A stretch of DNA of 64,000 nucleotides from Ailanthus altissimus (Eukaryota; Streptophyta; Magnoliopsida; Sapindales; Simaroubaceae): NCBI GenBank assembly GCA_946807835.1, contig OX327709.1:20523501-20587500 (forward strand), written 5' to 3'. The notes below the pieces were generated by a model that had not been told where the DNA came from, made no database searches, and was given only the letters and a program-made list of their open reading frames with translations. The position numbers and the translations under genes are program-made. Position 1 is the stretch's first letter; the number at the start of each line of letters is the position of its first letter. This document shows, piece by piece, positions 30,980 through 41,339 of the stretch.

Positions 30980-32490
30980 ATAAATCTTGTCTTATTAAAT
31001 CTCTTTGGGATATCCACCAAGCGGATATTTTTTGCTCAGACTTCCTAAAGAAGCGGTATAACTTTTAGGATGTAAGAAAAATGCATCTTTACTATTCTTT
31101 TTAGAATAGTATTAAATCTATTTTTTTTATTTTCATGAAGGGATAAAGTGAACTATTAGTGATAGGACTTTGATTAAGTTTTGGCATGATAGATGGCTAG
31201 ATGAACCCATTCTTCCTATTAATGATTTAGGTTTAGAATATATGGTGAAAGATGTTATAAAAGATGGTCATTAGAAGATTCCAAATTCTTTTTATGCTAT
31301 TTTTTAACATTTAAAGGATAAAGTCGACAATATCATTTTGCCAGTTAATGGTAACGCTGATAAATTTGTTTGGGCTCCTGTTAGAGATGAAATTCTAATT
31401 TTAGAAAAGAGTTATAAATTCATTAAAAATAATTATGTTGTTGACTCGACTTTATTATGTGTTTGACTAGACTTTTTTCCTCCTAAGATTTTTGTTTTCA
31501 TATAGCGCCTTCTTTAGAATCTTCTTTCTATTGATAAAGTATTGTGGTCACGTGGTATTTGCATTGTTCCAATTGTTCTTTTTTGCAAATGAGATACTCA
31601 ATTGGTTGACTATTTATTTGTCTCTTGCCTTTTAGCTATGGAACATTGGAATTAGTTTATGCAACTATTCAGTCAACACCTTCCACAAGTTTCATCTATT
31701 ATGAAATTATGAAATGTAATTTTATCAAAAAAATTTAGCCCTCAACTATTAAATATTTTGAGATTGTCAGAAGCTTACATATTGTATCAGATATAGTGAT
31801 GCCGAAATTAACTTAGATTTGTTAATCGGAGTTTTAATTCGAATAGTTTCAAGGCAAATTGTCTTGCTCATATTTGTTACTTTGCCTTATTCTATCAAAT
31901 GTTGTCTCTTACGGGGAGGATAACTCTATTTTATATAAGTTAGGAATAATTTCTAATTTTAGACGTGCACCAAGATTTTTGGATCTATTATGGAATCCTC
32001 CTCCTTAAGGTTGGGTCAAGATTAACACAAATGGGCTTTCAAAATGTAACCCAGGCATGACTTCCTGTGGTGGAGTTTTTAGGATTAACAGACTATTTTT
32101 TAGAAGGTTTTTCTAGCCTTTTAAAAATTGAGACAACCTATTTTGCAAAAATTATAAGAGTTATTTTAGTTTAAGAGATTTTTATGGCTCATGGATGGCA
32201 TAAGATAATTTTAGAATTTGATTCCATCTTGATCATTCATCTTCTTTCTAATCCCACATTATGCCTTCCTTGAAAACTTTACAACCAATGACAGCACTAT
32301 AAAGATTATATTGATCGTATTCAATTCAGATTTAATCATTTCTTTTGAAAGAATAATACAATTACGAATAAATTAACAAACCTTGAACTCCAATTGAACG
32401 ATTTTACCAAGTGGTTGAGGCCTCCGTCTGATACACTTCCAATGCTCTTTAAAGATGCAAATGGATTGTCTTATTATAATTATCATTAGT
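30980..32490 (+). pseudogene. LINE ORF2 remnant, C-terminal part with RNase H
   Basis: It resumes with NKSCLIKSLWDIHQADIF, the zinc-binding region upstream of RNase H. The RNase H domain starts near 32010 with GWVKINTNGLSKCNP then GGVFRINR, the family WVKxNxDG...GG pattern with N in place of the catalytic D. It ends near 32480 (FTKWLRPPSDTLPMLF), followed by a short 3' UTR and the A tract. Stops are frequent. Confidence 0.82.
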
Positions 32491-32660
32491 TTATATTTAT
32501 TTCAAGAAATTGTGTTTCTTGTTTGTTTCTTTACTCTCTTTTTGGTTTTTTCTTTTTTTTATAGGAATGAGTCACTCAAACCATATTCGATATTAACTCT
32601 ATTTTCACTTAAATTTATTAATAAATTTTTTACTTTATCGAGTTTGCCAAAAAAAAAAAG

Positions 32661-33156
32661 ATTGTGGGTACGAGTTTAAGTAACAAAACTCAAAATGAGA
32701 GAGTAAGTCTGTTTCACTTAAGATATAAATTATTTTATATCTTAAAAATTAGGGGGATAATTTTACTTATAATCATATAAAATTACATAACTAAAATCAA
32801 AGTCATAATTTATCTTAACTCTTCATTTTTATTCCAACTCTCATTTTCCTTCAATGAGCCTCTTGCAATCTAAATTTAGGACAATGATTTGGAAGTACTA
32901 CTTTAGTTTGTTTCTTTAAATTCTTTTATTTATATGTGAAACATAATTAATTTATGATAAATTTTAAAATTAATGATATCAATTAAAATTTAAAAATTTA
33001 TAGTTCTTTTATGAGTCTAAATGTCAACAAACAAACAAAACAAAACGAGTCTAAAAACAAATTGAAGTATCCTATTTTATCATGAATCCGGACGTGAGCA
33101 AGGTAAACACATCCCAGAGCGCCATTGCAAACCGTAAAATAACTTCACCGGATTCT
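32661..33156. other. Spacer after the LINE
   Basis: AT-rich, with a short near-palindrome at 32717-32744 (AAGATATAAATTATTTTATATCTT). No gene recognised. Confidence 0.5.
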
Positions 33157-33321
33157 TATAAATTGAGGATTCCCCCACTCATACTTTCTCACCTAGTAGG
33201 ACTCTCACCATCTCAAGCTTATAAGATCGTTGCCATGAGCTCCTATCTGTAGGAGGCTAATTACGTCGGTCGTTAGTGGTAGTTTGTGTTTCTGACACAA
33301 GTAGCACGTATTTTCTTCTGA
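33157..33321 (+). other. Possible small gene remnant with TATA box
   Basis: A good TATAAATT at 33157-33164 is followed 70 bases on by an ATG at 33235. The frame from that ATG runs MSSYL, then TAG, and has two more TAG codons before a TGA at 33319-33321; between them it reads EANYVGR and FVFLTQVARIFF. It could be a very short gene killed by stops, or chance. No family recognised. Confidence 0.25.
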
Positions 33322-33762
33322 TGAAATAAATGTGACTGCACTCTGCAAATTTATATCAGAATGTTGGTTAGAATGTTACAGCTTAACATTTAACTAAAAG
33401 CATGTAAAAGATTTATTTGTAAGGGTTTTGAAGATCATTGATGTGGGATATGTTTTCATGGATGTACTATATGAGAAATAACCTATTATAATAATTTTCT
33501 ATTATTTCTTTTAGTTTGTTTTCGTTTTATGTTAGCAGTAAATCATAATGTTTAGACAGTTCGGATGAGAATGAAATGCAAGTCGTTCTCTTAAATATGT
33601 TCTGAATTATTGACTAATTTTTTCTTAATTTAAGGTGATGTTATGTCTCCATCATTCATCCTCGTAACGGACAATGTGACATTATTTATTAGGTGGTCCA
33701 ATTCCCACATGCGGTTGTCAAATGAACAGGAAATTCCTAGCCCATGAATATTCTTTATGATA

Positions 33763-34045
33763 AGGTAGCAATATGGTTCTCATAGTAACGATTAGGTGAT
33801 CCCAATTCCAAACGTCTGATTGGCAACATATTTATCCTGTCACAGGCATTTTTCTTCAGAACTAAATTCTCATTTTCACAAGAGTTTTTCTACCGTAAAT
33901 CATTACTGTTGAGCAACGCGACAATGCTTATACCTGGCTCAGCTTTTTTTGGAAATTGAAATTCTTTTCTTTTTTTGCATAGAGAATCACTGAAGGAAAT
34001 TAATAAACTGATGTAAATAGGTAAAGAAGCTTGCTATTTATCAGA
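33763..34045 (+). promoter_or_regulatory. Orphan copy of the SDR upstream region
   Basis: This segment aligns with about 60-330, the sequence just before the SDR ATG, in the same orientation. Shared blocks include CATATTTATCC, GTCACAGGCATTTT, CTTCAGAA, a TTTTGGAAATTGAAATTCTTTT-like stretch (shown in part) and a TAGGTAAAGAAG/TAGATAAAGGAG block. No SDR exon follows; AT-rich sequence and then the proline-rich protein gene come next. It is best read as the promoter of a lost tandem paralogue. Confidence 0.7.
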
Positions 34046-34521
34046 TTTCGATGCAAATTTTTTAACATTATATTCTCAATTATTCAATAAGTTGATCTCA
34101 AATTTTGTATTGTTTTTTTTTAATTTATTTAAATAATAGCAAAATCCACCATAATAATTAAATAATCTTTTTTAATCATCACTATTCAATACTCTCCCTA
34201 TTTTTTCTCATATTATTATATTCTCTTTCCTATAAAATTGATATTCAAACATAATTTAAATTTTAAAAATAAATATCAAGTCATTATAATCGAAATATAA
34301 AGAATTGACATGTAATTCTTTTTTAAACTTTGTGAGAGGGATTTGATTCCTAATATTAGAAGTATTGAGAAAAAAAATAAAATGAGTTTTAACAAGCAAT
34401 GAGGTTCTAGATGAAAAGGGTAAACTACTTCACGAGTCTAGATGAAAAAGTAAGCTAATTTGTACTTTTCAACACTTGCCCTCCAACATGTTATCAAATT
34501 CCACGAACCAACGTTCTTCTT
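34046..34521. other. Spacer upstream of the proline-rich protein gene
   Basis: AT-rich. It includes a near-direct repeat of CTAGATGAAAA followed by a GTAA.CTA word at 34408-34430 and 34438-34455. Otherwise nothing recognised. Confidence 0.5.
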
Positions 34522-34529
34522 TATAAATA
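34522..34529 (+). promoter_or_regulatory. TATA box of the proline-rich protein gene
   Basis: TATAAATA stands 107 bases before the ATG, a normal plant TATA position that leaves a 5' UTR of about 75 bases. Confidence 0.65.
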
Positions 34530-34628
34530 TAGCTATATCAAATGCTGTTTCTCCAACTCAAAACACAATAAGAAAATTTTCATATATATCAAAAGCTTGC
34601 TCTTCTTTTTTAGTATCTCTTCTAAACT

Positions 34629-35312
34629 ATGGCTGGTTTTAAGCAATGCTTTGTCTTACCTATGCTTGTAGCATTATTATTTTCAAGCTTTGAAATAAGC
34701 CTGGCAGCTCGCCATCTTTTGCTAGCAATAGTGGTACCAGTGCCTGAGGTGAAATTACCTCCATTGCCCTCAATCCCAAAATTGCCTGAACCCACACTTC
34801 CGCCTCTGCCAATTCAACCAAGTCTTCCAAAGCCAACATTGCCACCATTGCCTCTGCCAAATCCAACACTGCCCAATTTGCCTATAGCATCGAAGGTAAC
34901 ACTGCCAAATTTGCCTATACCACGAAAAGTAACAGTGCCCAATTTGCCTATACCACCAAAGGTACCACTGCCCAATTTGCCTATACCACCAAAGGTACCA
35001 CTGCCCAATTTACCTAGACCACCAAAAGTAACACTGCCCAATTTGCCTATACCACCAAAGGTAACAACACTGCCCAATTTGCCTATACCACCAAAGGTAA
35101 CAACACTGCCCAATTTGCCTATACCACCAAAGGTACCACTGCCCAATTTGCCTATACCACCAAAGGTACCACTGCCCAATTTACCTATACCACCAAAAGT
35201 AACACTGCCCAATTTGCCTATACCACCAAAGGTAACAACACTGCCCAATTTGCCTATACCACCAAAGGTAACACTGCCTACACTTCCCAGCATTCCTACC
35301 ACAATCCCTTAA
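34629..35312 (+). CDS. Secreted proline-rich repeat protein (PELPK-like)
   Basis: A one-exon frame of 227 residues. Residues 1-26 form a signal peptide (hydrophobic LPMLVALLFSS, likely cut SLA/AR). Residues 27-80 are P/L-rich with PELPK-like KLPEPTLPPLP. Residues 81-215 are twelve tandem units of LPNLPIPPKV plus one or two T or P (nine of 11 and three of 12 residues). Residues 216-227 form a short tail. Such proteins go to the plant cell wall and may be proline-hydroxylated; PELPK proteins are linked to growth and stress responses. A TATA box lies 107 bases upstream. The stop TAA (35310-35312) seems premature: the same frame reads on for 21 more sense codons in the same style (IPNIPTTIPTIS) to a TGA at 35376. 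The protein is probably still functional because the tail is short. The class is well supported; the exact member is not. Confidence 0.85.
   Translation: MAGFKQCFVLPMLVALLFSSFEISLAARHLLLAIVVPVPEVKLPPLPSIPKLPEPTLPPLPIQPSLPKPTLPPLPLPNPTLPNLPIASKVTLPNLPIPRKVTVPNLPIPPKVPLPNLPIPPKVPLPNLPRPPKVTLPNLPIPPKVTTLPNLPIPPKVTTLPNLPIPPKVPLPNLPIPPKVPLPNLPIPPKVTLPNLPIPPKVTTLPNLPIPPKVTLPTLPSIPTTIP
34869..35273 (+). repeat. 33/36-bp coding minisatellite
   Basis: Twelve units encode the LPNLPIPPKV repeat. Their unit-end pattern is T,T,P,P,T,TT,TT,P,P,T,TT,T, so a four-unit block (P,P,T,TT) occurs twice, at units 3-6 and 8-11. This points to a recent block duplication by unequal crossing-over. Confidence 0.9.
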
Positions 35313-35378
35313 ATTCCAAACATTCCCACCACTATCCCAACTATTTCTCCCCTCTCTACATCTCCATCTAATAATTGA
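35313..35378 (+). other. Former C-terminal tail of the proline-rich protein
   Basis: This is an in-frame continuation after the TAA: 21 codons rich in I, P, T and S, ending in TGA. The composition matches the preceding SIPTTIP tail, so it was probably coding before the TAA arose. Confidence 0.6.
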
Positions 35379-35533
35379 ACCACTACTACTTCTTAAGATG
35401 CCATATGCAGTTCTGCTGGTCTTTTCTAGGTCGGATTATCAATGTTGAATATTTCTATTATTCTTATACATATTTGAGTATGCTTATTGGATTGAGCGAG
35501 TCTTATTTAAATATTGTCCATTGATGAGAATGT

Positions 35534-35539
35534 AATAAA
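35534..35539 (+). terminator. Poly(A) signal of the proline-rich protein gene
   Basis: AATAAA lies 222 bases after the TAA. A near-repeat of the surrounding sequence (GTCTTATTTAAAT..GT.C.TT.AT) occurs again at 35587-35625. Confidence 0.5.
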
Positions 35540-36119
35540 TATCCGAGTTGCTTCTATTATTGTTATATATATATATATATATAACAAGTCTTATTTAAAT
35601 GTAGTCCGTTCATCAGTATGTAATAATACGAGTTCCTTTAGTTTATTTTGAGTTGCTTTTTATTGTTTTTATTTTTAAAGTGTATAATATTTGTACACAA
35701 ATTTACTGGAAAATAATAATATAATAATATGAAAAAGGAATAGAGAGTATTGGAAGTGAAAGATAGAGGGTGATTGTTAATTAAATAAATTTTCAAGAAT
35801 ATTGTTGGGACCAATCCAGTTGACTCAATATATCTATGCCACCTGTAAACTATTTAAATTAAAACCGGACTTATCATGTAATTGGATAAACAAGATAAAC
35901 TCTCAGAAGACAAATATTAGTTTACTAGATCCACACAAAAGCACTGTTGACCATAAGTTCAGTATGGAAGGACCGACGACCAACAATAGTAAAGATTCAT
36001 CAACGGCTTAAATTGAGAATTTGAAGTAAAAATAAGATTTCCCTCCACATCTTCTTAGAAAACTTTTTAACTTTTTCATAAGATAGATTACAAAAGTCTT
36101 AAGCATCTACCTATTCAAA
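35540..36119. other. Spacer with a (TA)n run
   Basis: A TA microsatellite lies at 35563-35582. An open stretch at 35802-36011 has no recognised family. Nothing else supported. Confidence 0.5.
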
Positions 36120-37182
36120 AGAATTTAAACTTGAGACAAAAATAAATTAAACTAATCAAAGATTATAAGAGTACCATTGGCTACCACCAAACAAGGCAAA
36201 CATGATAGTTAATGCACTTATTAGGAAACCCAAAAGTTTTATAGATTATTTGAGAGTGACACAAATGTCTTTATTAATTGAGTTGAGTTATCAATTTATG
36301 ATTCTATAGCCTTAATAGCTAATTTATAATTTAGGTTTATTATAGTCGATAAAGCTTGAGAAATGCAAGCTTAGGACTCTCAGTTAATGAAATTGATAGC
36401 TTATATGATAAAGGATTTGCAAGCCGACTTCATGATAAGAGATAATGGGACTTTAATTATAGGTAGTAGACTTTGTGTATTCAATATAGAATATTAGAAA
36501 GAAAAAAAAGATCATGAAAAAAGCTCATTATTCAATTCATGCTTTGCATCCGAGTAATACAATTATATACTATATCTTAAGATATCATTATTTGTGGTAT
36601 GGTATAAAGAAAGAGATTTGTTGAATTTGTTTCTCAGTGTTTAGTTTGTCAATGAATCAAAGTTGAGCATAAGAGGCTAGTAGGACTTTCCCAATCACTT
36701 CCTATTCCTAAATAAAAATAGGACAATATTACTATAGAATTTGTAATAGGGTTTTCATGTACTTAGAGAGGTTATGATAGTGCATAGGATGATCGTTGAC
36801 CGGCTCACAATATCCACTCATTTCTTGCCAATCAAAGTTATTTATTCACTTGATAGGTTAGTTAGTATTTATAGGGGTGGATAGTACATCTTTATAGAGC
36901 ACCTGTGTCTATAGTACCAGATCGAGATTCCTATTTTATATTTAAATTCTTGCTCAACTTACAAAAGATATTTGGTACAAAGTTAAATTTTAGTATTGTG
37001 TTTCACCCCTAAATAGATGGGTAGTCAAAGTGTACTATAAAAATCTTGAAAATATGCTACGAGCTTATATGATAGGGTTCAAAGATAGCTAAGACACTTA
37101 CTTACCTTTAATAGAGTTTGCTTATAAAAATAGTTATTAAGTTAGTATTAAGATGGCACCATATGAGACTTTATATGGTAAG
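36120..37182 (+). pseudogene. Ty3/Gypsy pol remnant, RNase H end and integrase
   Basis: The translated fragments run from the RNase H end (DYKSTIGYHQ near 36160, where family members have a DY..TIEYHPG motif) into integrase. Visible integrase pieces are VEFVSQCLVCQ with KVEHKR near 36620-36680, DNITIEFVIGFS near 36722-36757, VPDRDS near 36917-36934 and KIFGTKLNFSIVFHP near 36967-37011. Many stops break it. The frame is cut at TATGGTAAG (37182) by a non-autonomous LTR element and resumes at 40414. The integrase style and the later chromodomain-like tail place it in the chromovirus group. Confidence 0.85.
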
Positions 37183-38163
37183 TGTTGAGAATATCAAGAC
37201 ATGCACTTCAATTTGACACCCCTATGGCATCAACTAAGCCACAACCTTGATACCCTATGCGCAGCGAAAAAATCATAACTCACACTATAAGCAAGAACAC
37301 ATAAAATTAACACACCAATAAAGATAAAGAAAATAAATCAATCACAAGACACAAGATATACGTGGTTCGGCCCAAATTGCCTACGTCCATGAAAGATCTA
37401 TGATCCAGCTTCTTTTCATTGAAATAAATCACAAAGTATCTTCTTACATCATCAATGATCTCACAAGACCCCTTAGTATCTCCCTTAGAGACCTCTAAGT
37501 ATCTACCTTTGATCATTATGACTCCTTAAGACCTCTTCGTATCTCCTCATAAGAGATTTTTACAAGAAACACAAGAATAGCCCGAGCATCTAAGCCAAAA
37601 TGATCTATGGTCTTTCTCTTTTATTCACTCAAAGAACCTAAAGAAGAAAACACCCTCAAAGGTTACACCCTAGTGCACCACACACTTAGTGCCTACCTAG
37701 CTCCTCTATTCTCTCTTATGGTTACATCTTGAAACCTTAGATGCTTAATCTTAAACAATGGTTTACAAGTGTTTATATAGGGTGTATTTCGTGCCTACAA
37801 ACCCTATTCCTTGTTGGAGTAAGAGTCCACTTGTTTTGAAAGTCTAAAACTTCCCAAAACTTGAAATCCCGAACCAAAACGGATTTTTCCACGGGCCCTT
37901 CTCGCGTCCAGCGCTACAGTGCTGGTCTTCTGTGTTGAGCGCCGCGGCGCTCATCCCTAGGCGCCGCGACGCTGGTCAGCTTCCCACGATTCCTTCTTTC
38001 TCTTCGCATCTTTGAGTCCCGTTTCACTTCCCCTTTTATGTCTCACACGTCCTAGACTTCTCCATACGTGTCCCACACATTCTTGACTTCTTGTAACTCT
38101 CCACTTTGGTATTCATCTCAATTCTTGTCCAACCAAGATTGTTGAATCACCAATTTTTCAACT
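37183..38163 (-). repeat. 3' LTR of the non-autonomous element
   Basis: Starts TGTTGAGAATATCAAG on the plus strand and matches 39392-40413. It lacks a GC-rich stretch of about 40 bases present in the partner at 40105-40150, and its inner end has decayed from ACA to ACT. Confidence 0.92.
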
Positions 38164-39202
38164 AATCCCCTCCTTGATTCAAAATTTCTTCCCATGAAGC
38201 TAATCACCATCACCCATCCTTGACCAATGCTCACTAGCACAGTCTATAAGTCAAGTCCCCGACTAAACTAAGGCTCTTGTGACTACGGTCTCCAAAGATT
38301 CCTGAATGCTGATGTCTAGAGTAGTTCAATGTTATGATCTTCTATGTCCCGAAGACACCATGCCCATAACCCTTAATGGTGAAAATCCATTCTCGTCATT
38401 GCTACTCTTCTCACACATTCTCTTTCAACCCCTGCCACAAAGTGATATATCAAAAGCTGCTTTATGATCTGTTTCAAATCAACCTCTATGTTGATCTCAT
38501 TCTAAGCAGTTTCCTACAAGCACATAGCCTCCCTCTGTGCTTTATCACTCCCTCGATCCTTTTTCTTTCCCATTTAATGTTCCTTCTGTATGCCTTCCAT
38601 AAATCTCCCTATTTTGATCTAGTAGTTCCGAGTCCTTTAGGTCTTCATGAGATGAGGAATAAAATCTCATACCTAGTCCCTCCATTGTCTTTTTCACTAT
38701 GTAGTCTCAATCTTATTCTACCAATCCCTTATGACTTACCATAAGCCATATTACTCTAATTGGTAAATAACGATTCTCTACGACTCACATGAAAACACTA
38801 CCCTAGATCCCAAAAATAGTTCGTTCATCAGACACTTATTCCTCTAGAAGCTCTCATGCGATCAAGGTCTTTGCCTGGTCATCCAACAGACTTGCAAATC
38901 CACCTTCCTTCTATCTTTGTCCTCCTCTTAGAACTATCCCCTTGAGTGCCCTAGACACCTTTTGGATCTGCCCTTTAATCTTGATTGTTCTTCTTTTGCC
39001 ATTTTTATTTTGTGTCCAATCTAAATGATTCTTCTAACTAGGACCTAGATGACACCATCTTCTTGGTAGTCTCTTTTTTAAGAGTAAACCTTACTCAAAA
39101 ATAAAACTCCTCAGTAAGGTCATCATCTTTTCCTCTTTCAGATAATCATCTTTCCTATTGTTCTTGTCTTATATTTGTAAGTCTCCATGGTTGACAACCT
39201 TT

Positions 39203-39391
39203 GCTCTGCAATCTGACTCTGCCGCCTATGCTTTGCAATCTGGACTTTAACCCATGGCTCTAATATCAGTTTGGACTTCATCTCAAGCTCTGTCATCAGT
39301 TTGTATTTCAACATACGTTCTGATAGCAATTTGTAGCTTCAATTTAGCTCTGATACCAGTTTGTAGCTTAAACCTAGCTCTGATACCAGTT
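39203..39391 (-). repeat. Tandem array of primer-binding-site units
   Basis: The 5' primer-binding site is repeated next to the 5' LTR. Units begin at 39203 and 39230 (27 bp each), then 39257, 39287, 39317 and 39347 (30 bp each), and a last partial unit at 39377-39391. The two units nearest the LTR (39347, 39377) hold the complete GCTCTGATACCA, the tRNA-Met primer complement read on the other strand. The outer units are progressively mutated. Confidence 0.9.
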
Positions 39392-40413
39392 TGTAGAGGA
39401 TATCAAGCCATACACTTCAATTTGACACCCCTATGGCATCAACTAAGCCACAACCTTGATACCCTATGCGCAGCGGAACAATCATAACTCACACCATAAG
39501 CAAGAACACATAAGATTAACACACCAATAAAGATAAAGAAAACAAACCAATCATAAGACACAAGATATACGTGGTTCGGCCTAAATTGCCTACGTCCACG
39601 GAGGATCCATGATCCAGCTTCTTCCCATTGAAATAGATCACAAAGTATCTTCTTACAGCATCAATGATCCCACAAGACCCCTTAGTAACTCCCTTAGAGA
39701 CCTCTAAGTATCTACCATTGATCATTATGACTCTCTAAGATCTCTTCGTATCTCCTCATAAGAGATTTTTACAAGAAACACAAGAATAGCCTGAGCATCT
39801 AAGCCAAAAGAATCTATGATGTTTCTCTTTTATTCACTCAAAGAACCTAAAGAAGAAAACACCCCCAAAGGTTACACCCTAGTGCACCACGCACTTAGTA
39901 CCTACCTAGCTCCTCTATTCTCTCTTATGGTTACATCTTGAAACCTTAGATACTTAATCTTAAACAAAGGTTTACAAGTGTTTATATAGGGTGTATTTCG
40001 TGCCTACAAACCTTATTCCTTGTTGGAGTAAGAGTCCACTTGTTTTAGAAGTCTAAAACTTCCTAAAACTTAAAATCCCGAACTAAAACGGACTTTTTCA
40101 CGCATTCTGGCGCCACGACGCTCGTCCCTGAGCGCTGCGGCGCTGGCCTTTCTCGCGTCCAGCACTGCAGCGCTGGTCTTCTGTGTTGAGCGCCTCGGCG
40201 CTCATCCCTGGGAGTCGCGGCGCTGGTCAGCTCTCCGCGATTCCTTCTTTTTCTTCGCGTCTTTGAGTCCCGTTTCACTTCCCTTTCGTGTCCCACACGT
40301 CCTAAACTTCTCCATACGTGTCCCACACGTTCTTGACTTCTTGTAACTCTCTACTTTTGTATTTATCTCAATTCTTGTCCAACTAAGAATGTTGAATCAC
40401 CAATTTTCCAACA
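39392..40413 (-). repeat. 5' LTR of the non-autonomous element
   Basis: Starts TGTAGAGGATATCAAG on the plus strand and ends CCAATTTTCCAACA. A CG-rich stretch with GCGCTGGTC-type words (40100-40230) is characteristic of the family. Confidence 0.92.
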
Positions 40414-41080
40414 GTAAGAAATGTATAACTCCATTCTATTGGGATAAAGTGAGTAAAAGGAGATTATTGAGTCTATAATTAGTGCATGATATTAATGAGA
40501 AGATATAGATTATACACAAAAAAAAGTGGCTAAAGTTGGACAAGAGAGTTATATTGACAAGTATAGAACAAATCTTGAGATTAATGTTAGAAATAAATTA
40601 TTTTTATGGATCTCTTTTTAAAAAGGTATTTTTTGCTTTGGGAAGCATCGTAAGCTAAGCCAACAGTACCTTGGTCCTATGAAATTGTAGACTGTGCTAG
40701 TGCAATCTCCCTAAAAGGTGTTCATATGAGATTATAGAATGCTAGTGCATTGTTTATTGCTTATCTTATCACCAGAGCTACCAAGAATCCATAATATGCT
40801 TTAATCTCAATGCTCTAAAAGTATAAATATGATTTGAGCCATGTGTTAGAATAACAACCTATTCAATTGAGGGCAGATTTGATTTATGAGAAGGAAACAT
40901 TGGAGATATTACTAAAGAAGCAACAAATCTTACATTCTAAAACTATTTTCTTAATAAAGGTTATGTGAAAAAAATTATGCAAAAGAAAAGGCAACTTGGA
41001 ATTGCGAGGATTTAAAGCGAGTATAATATTCACATTTTTTTCTTTAAGTATTTTAAATTTTAAGGACAAATTTTTTATGA
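40414..41080 (+). pseudogene. Ty3/Gypsy pol remnant, C-terminal part with chromodomain-like tail
   Basis: It continues the Gypsy frame from 37182: first a stretch after integrase (ITPFYWDKVSKRR near 40428-40466), then a decayed tail near 40860-41078 reading PIQLRADLIYEKETLEIL and later SILNFKDKFF. Chromoviruses end in this way with a chromodomain that targets heterochromatin. Stops and frameshifts are frequent. Confidence 0.75.
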
Positions 41081-41339
41081 GAAAGATTATAATGCAACTG
41101 ATTGTGCCATACAACTAATTGACATAGTAAAATTGATCGGCTATTGTTGATCATTTTAGTTTTTTTCATAAAAACCCTTATATTAATATAATTAACACAT
41201 AAAATTATAATTATAAATTTAAAATCAATTAAATCCAAAAATAAAACTAAAAAATTAATGTTATTATAATATTTATTTTAAGAAAATTAAAACATATTTT
41301 ATATAAAAATTTAAAAAAACATAAATTAAATATTATTTC

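Larger units (their letters stand above)
24172..32660 (+). mobile_element. L1-type LINE retrotransposon, decayed
   Basis: ORF1 (DUF4283 plus CCHC) is followed by ORF2 (endonuclease, reverse transcriptase, zinc-binding region, RNase H), all on the plus strand, and the element ends in an 11-base A tract at 32649-32659. This is the layout of plant L1-clade LINEs with an RNase H domain. A 2.8 kb solo LTR at 28149-30979 interrupts ORF2. No flanking target duplication was found by eye. Confidence 0.9.
37183..40413 (-). mobile_element. Non-autonomous LTR retrotransposon with GTAAG target duplication
   Basis: Two LTRs (37183-38163 and 39392-40413) flank only 1.2 kb of internal sequence. The perfect 5-bp duplication GTAAG lies at 37178-37182 and 40414-40418, and the Gypsy frame resumes across it. 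On the minus strand there is a primer site next to the right-hand (5') LTR and a purine tract (complement of 38164-38175) next to the left-hand (3') LTR. There is no intact gene inside; a weak GAG-pre-integrase-like echo (GIGRIRLRLH on the minus strand near 38700) suggests descent from a Copia element. A solo LTR of the same family is at 60212-61059. Confidence 0.9.

Noticed and set aside
34814..35302. 162-codon minus-strand frame with GGIGKLGS repeats resembling a glycine-rich protein
   Set aside because: It is the exact complement of the proline-rich coding minisatellite. It has no promoter of its own on that strand, and the plus-strand gene has a signal peptide and TATA box.
38376..38744. 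122-codon plus-strand frame in the non-autonomous LTR element
   Set aside because: It lies antisense to the element's own direction as set by primer site and purine tract, and has no domain.
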